NCBI GenBank assembly: GCA_046484625.1
Contig: JAWOIO010000129.1
Coordinates: 1-5,433 of the forward strand
Length of the DNA stretch: 5,433 nucleotides
Reading direction: 5' to 3'
Source: DASUAO01 sp046484625
GTDB taxonomy: Bacteria > Actinomycetota > Acidimicrobiia > IMCC26256 > PALSA-555
The notes under the pieces are model-generated. The model saw only the letters and a program-made list of their open reading frames with translations, was not told the origin of the DNA and did no database searches. The position numbers and the translations under genes are program-made. This document shows positions 4,332 through 5,433 of this stretch, piece after piece. How positions within the stretch are numbered: position 1 is the first letter of the stretch; each line of letters starts with the position of its first letter.

Positions 4332-5433
4332 ATGACGGCTCCGCACGACAGCGGCGCGAACGACCGCGAGACGGGTATCCCGGCTCGTAGTGAGCAAGGC
4401 CATGATGTCGTCCTGGTCGTCGACTTCGGGGCCCAGTACGCGCAGCTGATCGCACGTCGGGTCCGCGAGGCACGCGTCTACTCCGAGATCGTGTCGCGCA
4501 CCATGCCGGTCGAGGAGATGCTCGCGAAGCGTCCGGTGGGGATCATCTTCTCCGGTGGTCCCGCGTCGGTCCACGTGCCCGACGCCCCGGTGCTCGATCC
4601 CGCGGTGTACGACGCCGGCGTCCCCGTCCTCGGCATCTGCTACGGCGCGCAGCTCGTCGCGATGCAGCTCGGAGGTGTGGTCGAGCGCACCGGCGGTGGC
4701 GAGTACGGCCGCACACCGATGACCCGCACGGGCTCGTCGGTCGTGCTCGGCGAGCTGCCCCAGGAGCAGTCGGTCTGGATGAGCCACGGCGACGCCATCA
4801 CCACCCCTCCCGAGGGGTTCGTCGTCACCGCGAGCTCGCCCGGTGCGCCGGTCGCCGCACTGGAGGACCGCGAGCGCGCCATCTACGGCGTGCAGTTCCA
4901 CCCCGAGGTGGCGCACACCGAACGCGGGCAGCAGGTGCTGAGCTCGTTCCTGTTCGACGTGTGCAAGGCCCGACCCACGTGGACGAACGCCAACATCATC
5001 GACGAGGCCGTGGCCGAGATCCGGACCCGGGTCGGCGCGGAGCGTGTGATCTGCGGACTCTCGGGCGGGGTCGACTCCGCCGTCGCCGCCGCGATCGTGC
5101 ACCGGGCCGTGGGCGACCAGCTCACGTGCGTCTTCGTCGACACCGGCCTGTTGCGGCTCGGTGAGCCCGAGCAGGTGGAGGAGACGTTCCGGGCCCAGTT
5201 CCACGTCGACCTGATCCACGTGAAGGCCGCCGATCGGTTCCTCGACGCCCTCGCCGGGATCTCGGAGCCCGAGGCCAAGCGCAAGATCATCGGCGAGACG
5301 TTCATCCGGGTCTTCGAGGAGGTGGCAGGCGAGCGAACGGCCGACGGCCGGGTATCCCGGCCGTCAGGGAGCGAGCCCATGAAGGCGGAGCGAACGGCCG
5401 ACGGCCGGCCGTCAGGGAGCGAGCCCATCAAGG
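4332..5433 (+). CDS. guaA: GMP synthase (glutamine-hydrolysing) GuaA, 3' part beyond the window, with in-frame repeat insertions
   Basis: GuaA converts XMP to GMP with ATP and glutamine. About 367 codons are visible; the family is usually about 510-530 residues. The class I glutamine amidotransferase domain starts near residue 26 (V-V-L-V-V-D-F-G-A-Q-Y-A-Q-L-I). It carries the nucleophile C103 in G-I-C-Y-G-A-Q, and H190 and E192 in Q-F-H-P-E-V. The ATP pyrophosphatase P-loop S-G-G-V-D-S is at 244-249, and K-R-K-I-I-G-E-T-F-I-R-V-F-E-E at 316-330. The protein normally continues toward a strand containing Q-G-T-L-Y-P-D; instead, from residue 334, it reads into two repeat-encoded blocks rich in R, S, G, E and P, still in frame at the window edge. 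The N-terminal extension of about 24 residues is largely encoded by a third, degenerate copy of the repeat. ATG 4332 is the only plausible start. GAGG at 4323-4326, overlapping the guaB3 stop, is its ribosome binding site, so the two genes are probably translationally coupled. Confidence 0.94.
   Translation, partial: MTAPHDSGANDRETGIPARSEQGHDVVLVVDFGAQYAQLIARRVREARVYSEIVSRTMPVEEMLAKRPVGIIFSGGPASVHVPDAPVLDPAVYDAGVPVLGICYGAQLVAMQLGGVVERTGGGEYGRTPMTRTGSSVVLGELPQEQSVWMSHGDAITTPPEGFVVTASSPGAPVAALEDRERAIYGVQFHPEVAHTERGQQVLSSFLFDVCKARPTWTNANIIDEAVAEIRTRVGAERVICGLSGGVDSAVAAAIVHRAVGDQLTCVFVDTGLLRLGEPEQVEETFRAQFHVDLIHVKAADRFLDALAGISEPEAKRKIIGETFIRVFEEVAGERTADGRVSRPSGSEPMKAERTADGRPSGSEPIK
4356..4407 (+). 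repeat. degenerate copy of the guaA palindromic element, inside the 5' end of guaA
   Basis: This 52-bp stretch aligns without gaps to 5333-5384 (offset 977) at 39 of 52 positions, counted by eye. Shared blocks are GCGAACG (4356-4362), CGGGTATCCCGGC (4372-4384), GAGC (4392-4395) and CCATGA (4400-4405). It forms a hairpin: GCGAGACGGG (4366-4375) against CCCGGCTCGT (4379-4388) around TAT, with one A/G mismatch and one G/T pair. Several differences from copy 1 fall on both sides of the stem and keep pairing. The offset is not a multiple of three, so it is read in a different frame from copies 1 and 2. It encodes much of the N-terminal extension of GuaA, ahead of the conserved domain. Confidence 0.75.
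5331..5387 (+). repeat. palindromic element copy 1, inserted in frame in guaA
   Basis: This is a 57-bp (19-codon) unit. It starts GAGCGAACGGCC, then forms a perfect hairpin with arms GACGGCCGGG (5343-5352) and CCCGGCCGTC (5356-5365) around TAT, then AGGGAGCGAGCCCAT and a G-rich end. GAGCGA occurs directly on both sides of the hairpin. It encodes a hydrophilic segment with E-R-T-A-D-G-R and R-P-S-G-S-E-P. The unit length, a multiple of three without stops, keeps the synthase frame open. It interrupts guaA right after the F-I-R-V-F-E-E helix. The exact left boundary is uncertain by a few bases, since AGGC is shared before both copies. Confidence 0.88.
5388..5433 (+). repeat. palindromic element copy 2 (shorter hairpin), cut by the window edge
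   Basis: It repeats copy 1 with 45 of 46 aligned bases identical (C at 5429 for G at 5381) but lacks 9 bases of the hairpin centre. The hairpin is therefore reduced to the perfect 14-bp palindrome GACGGCCGGCCGTC at 5400-5413. Losing 9 bases removes three codons and keeps both the reading frame and the symmetry. If the unit ended like copy 1 it would finish about two bases past the window, and more copies may follow. Confidence 0.88.

Noticed and set aside
4251..5219. Minus-strand 322-residue open frame opposite guaA
   Set aside because: It is antisense to GuaA catalytic motifs and has no family resemblance.
4883..5431. Minus-strand open frame containing repeated M-G-S-L-P-D-G-R peptides
   Set aside because: The peptide repeat is only the reverse-strand reading of the palindromic element in guaA. 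No independent start signal is visible.
5331..5433. CRISPR array
   Set aside because: The two units are adjacent and nearly identical with no unique spacers, and they lie in an open coding frame.

Overview
The window is very GC-rich and gene-dense, with strong third-position G/C bias. It looks like chromosomal DNA from a high-GC actinobacterium. Support for this comes from the GroES sequence, a FadD19-like acyl-CoA synthetase of the kind found in steroid-degrading actinobacteria, the actinobacterial-type GuaB3, and a CIRCE operator in front of groES. An Acidimicrobiia-like lineage is a reasonable guess, but the sequence alone does not prove it.

Layout. At 1-39 a strong GC hairpin probably ends an upstream gene. 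At 54-80 a near-perfect CIRCE operator precedes groES (119-412, +). groEL does not follow; instead groES converges on a FadD19-like acyl-CoA synthetase (468-2114, -), and a long hairpin (426-468) lies between the two stop codons. A 212-bp divergent intergenic region (2115-2326) holds a 27-bp direct repeat with 30-bp period, a 15-bp dyad and candidate -10 boxes. Next come a CoA-pyrophosphatase-type Nudix hydrolase (2327-3040, +), three perfect 14-bp tandem repeats (3039-3080), guaB3 (3158-4324, +) and guaA (4332 to past the window end, +). guaB3 and guaA are 7 bp apart and almost certainly one transcript. They form a guanine-nucleotide module: IMP to XMP chemistry for the GuaB family, then XMP to GMP by GuaA. 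The acyl-CoA synthetase uses CoA and the Nudix enzyme degrades CoA, but they are divergently transcribed and any functional link is speculative.

The most unusual signal is in guaA. After the synthase-domain stretch ending F-I-R-V-F-E-E, the conserved protein is interrupted in frame by two tandem copies of a hairpin-forming repeat (5331-5387 and 5388 to the window edge). A third, diverged copy (4356-4407) lies in the 5' end of the same gene and encodes much of an N-terminal extension. It matches copy 1 without gaps at 39 of 52 bases, is read in a different frame, and shows paired base changes that preserve the hairpin. This resembles a small palindromic element that inserts into coding sequence, comparable in concept to the Rickettsia palindromic elements. 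I do not know a described family that matches it. The guaA gene runs off the window, so its 3' part is not visible.
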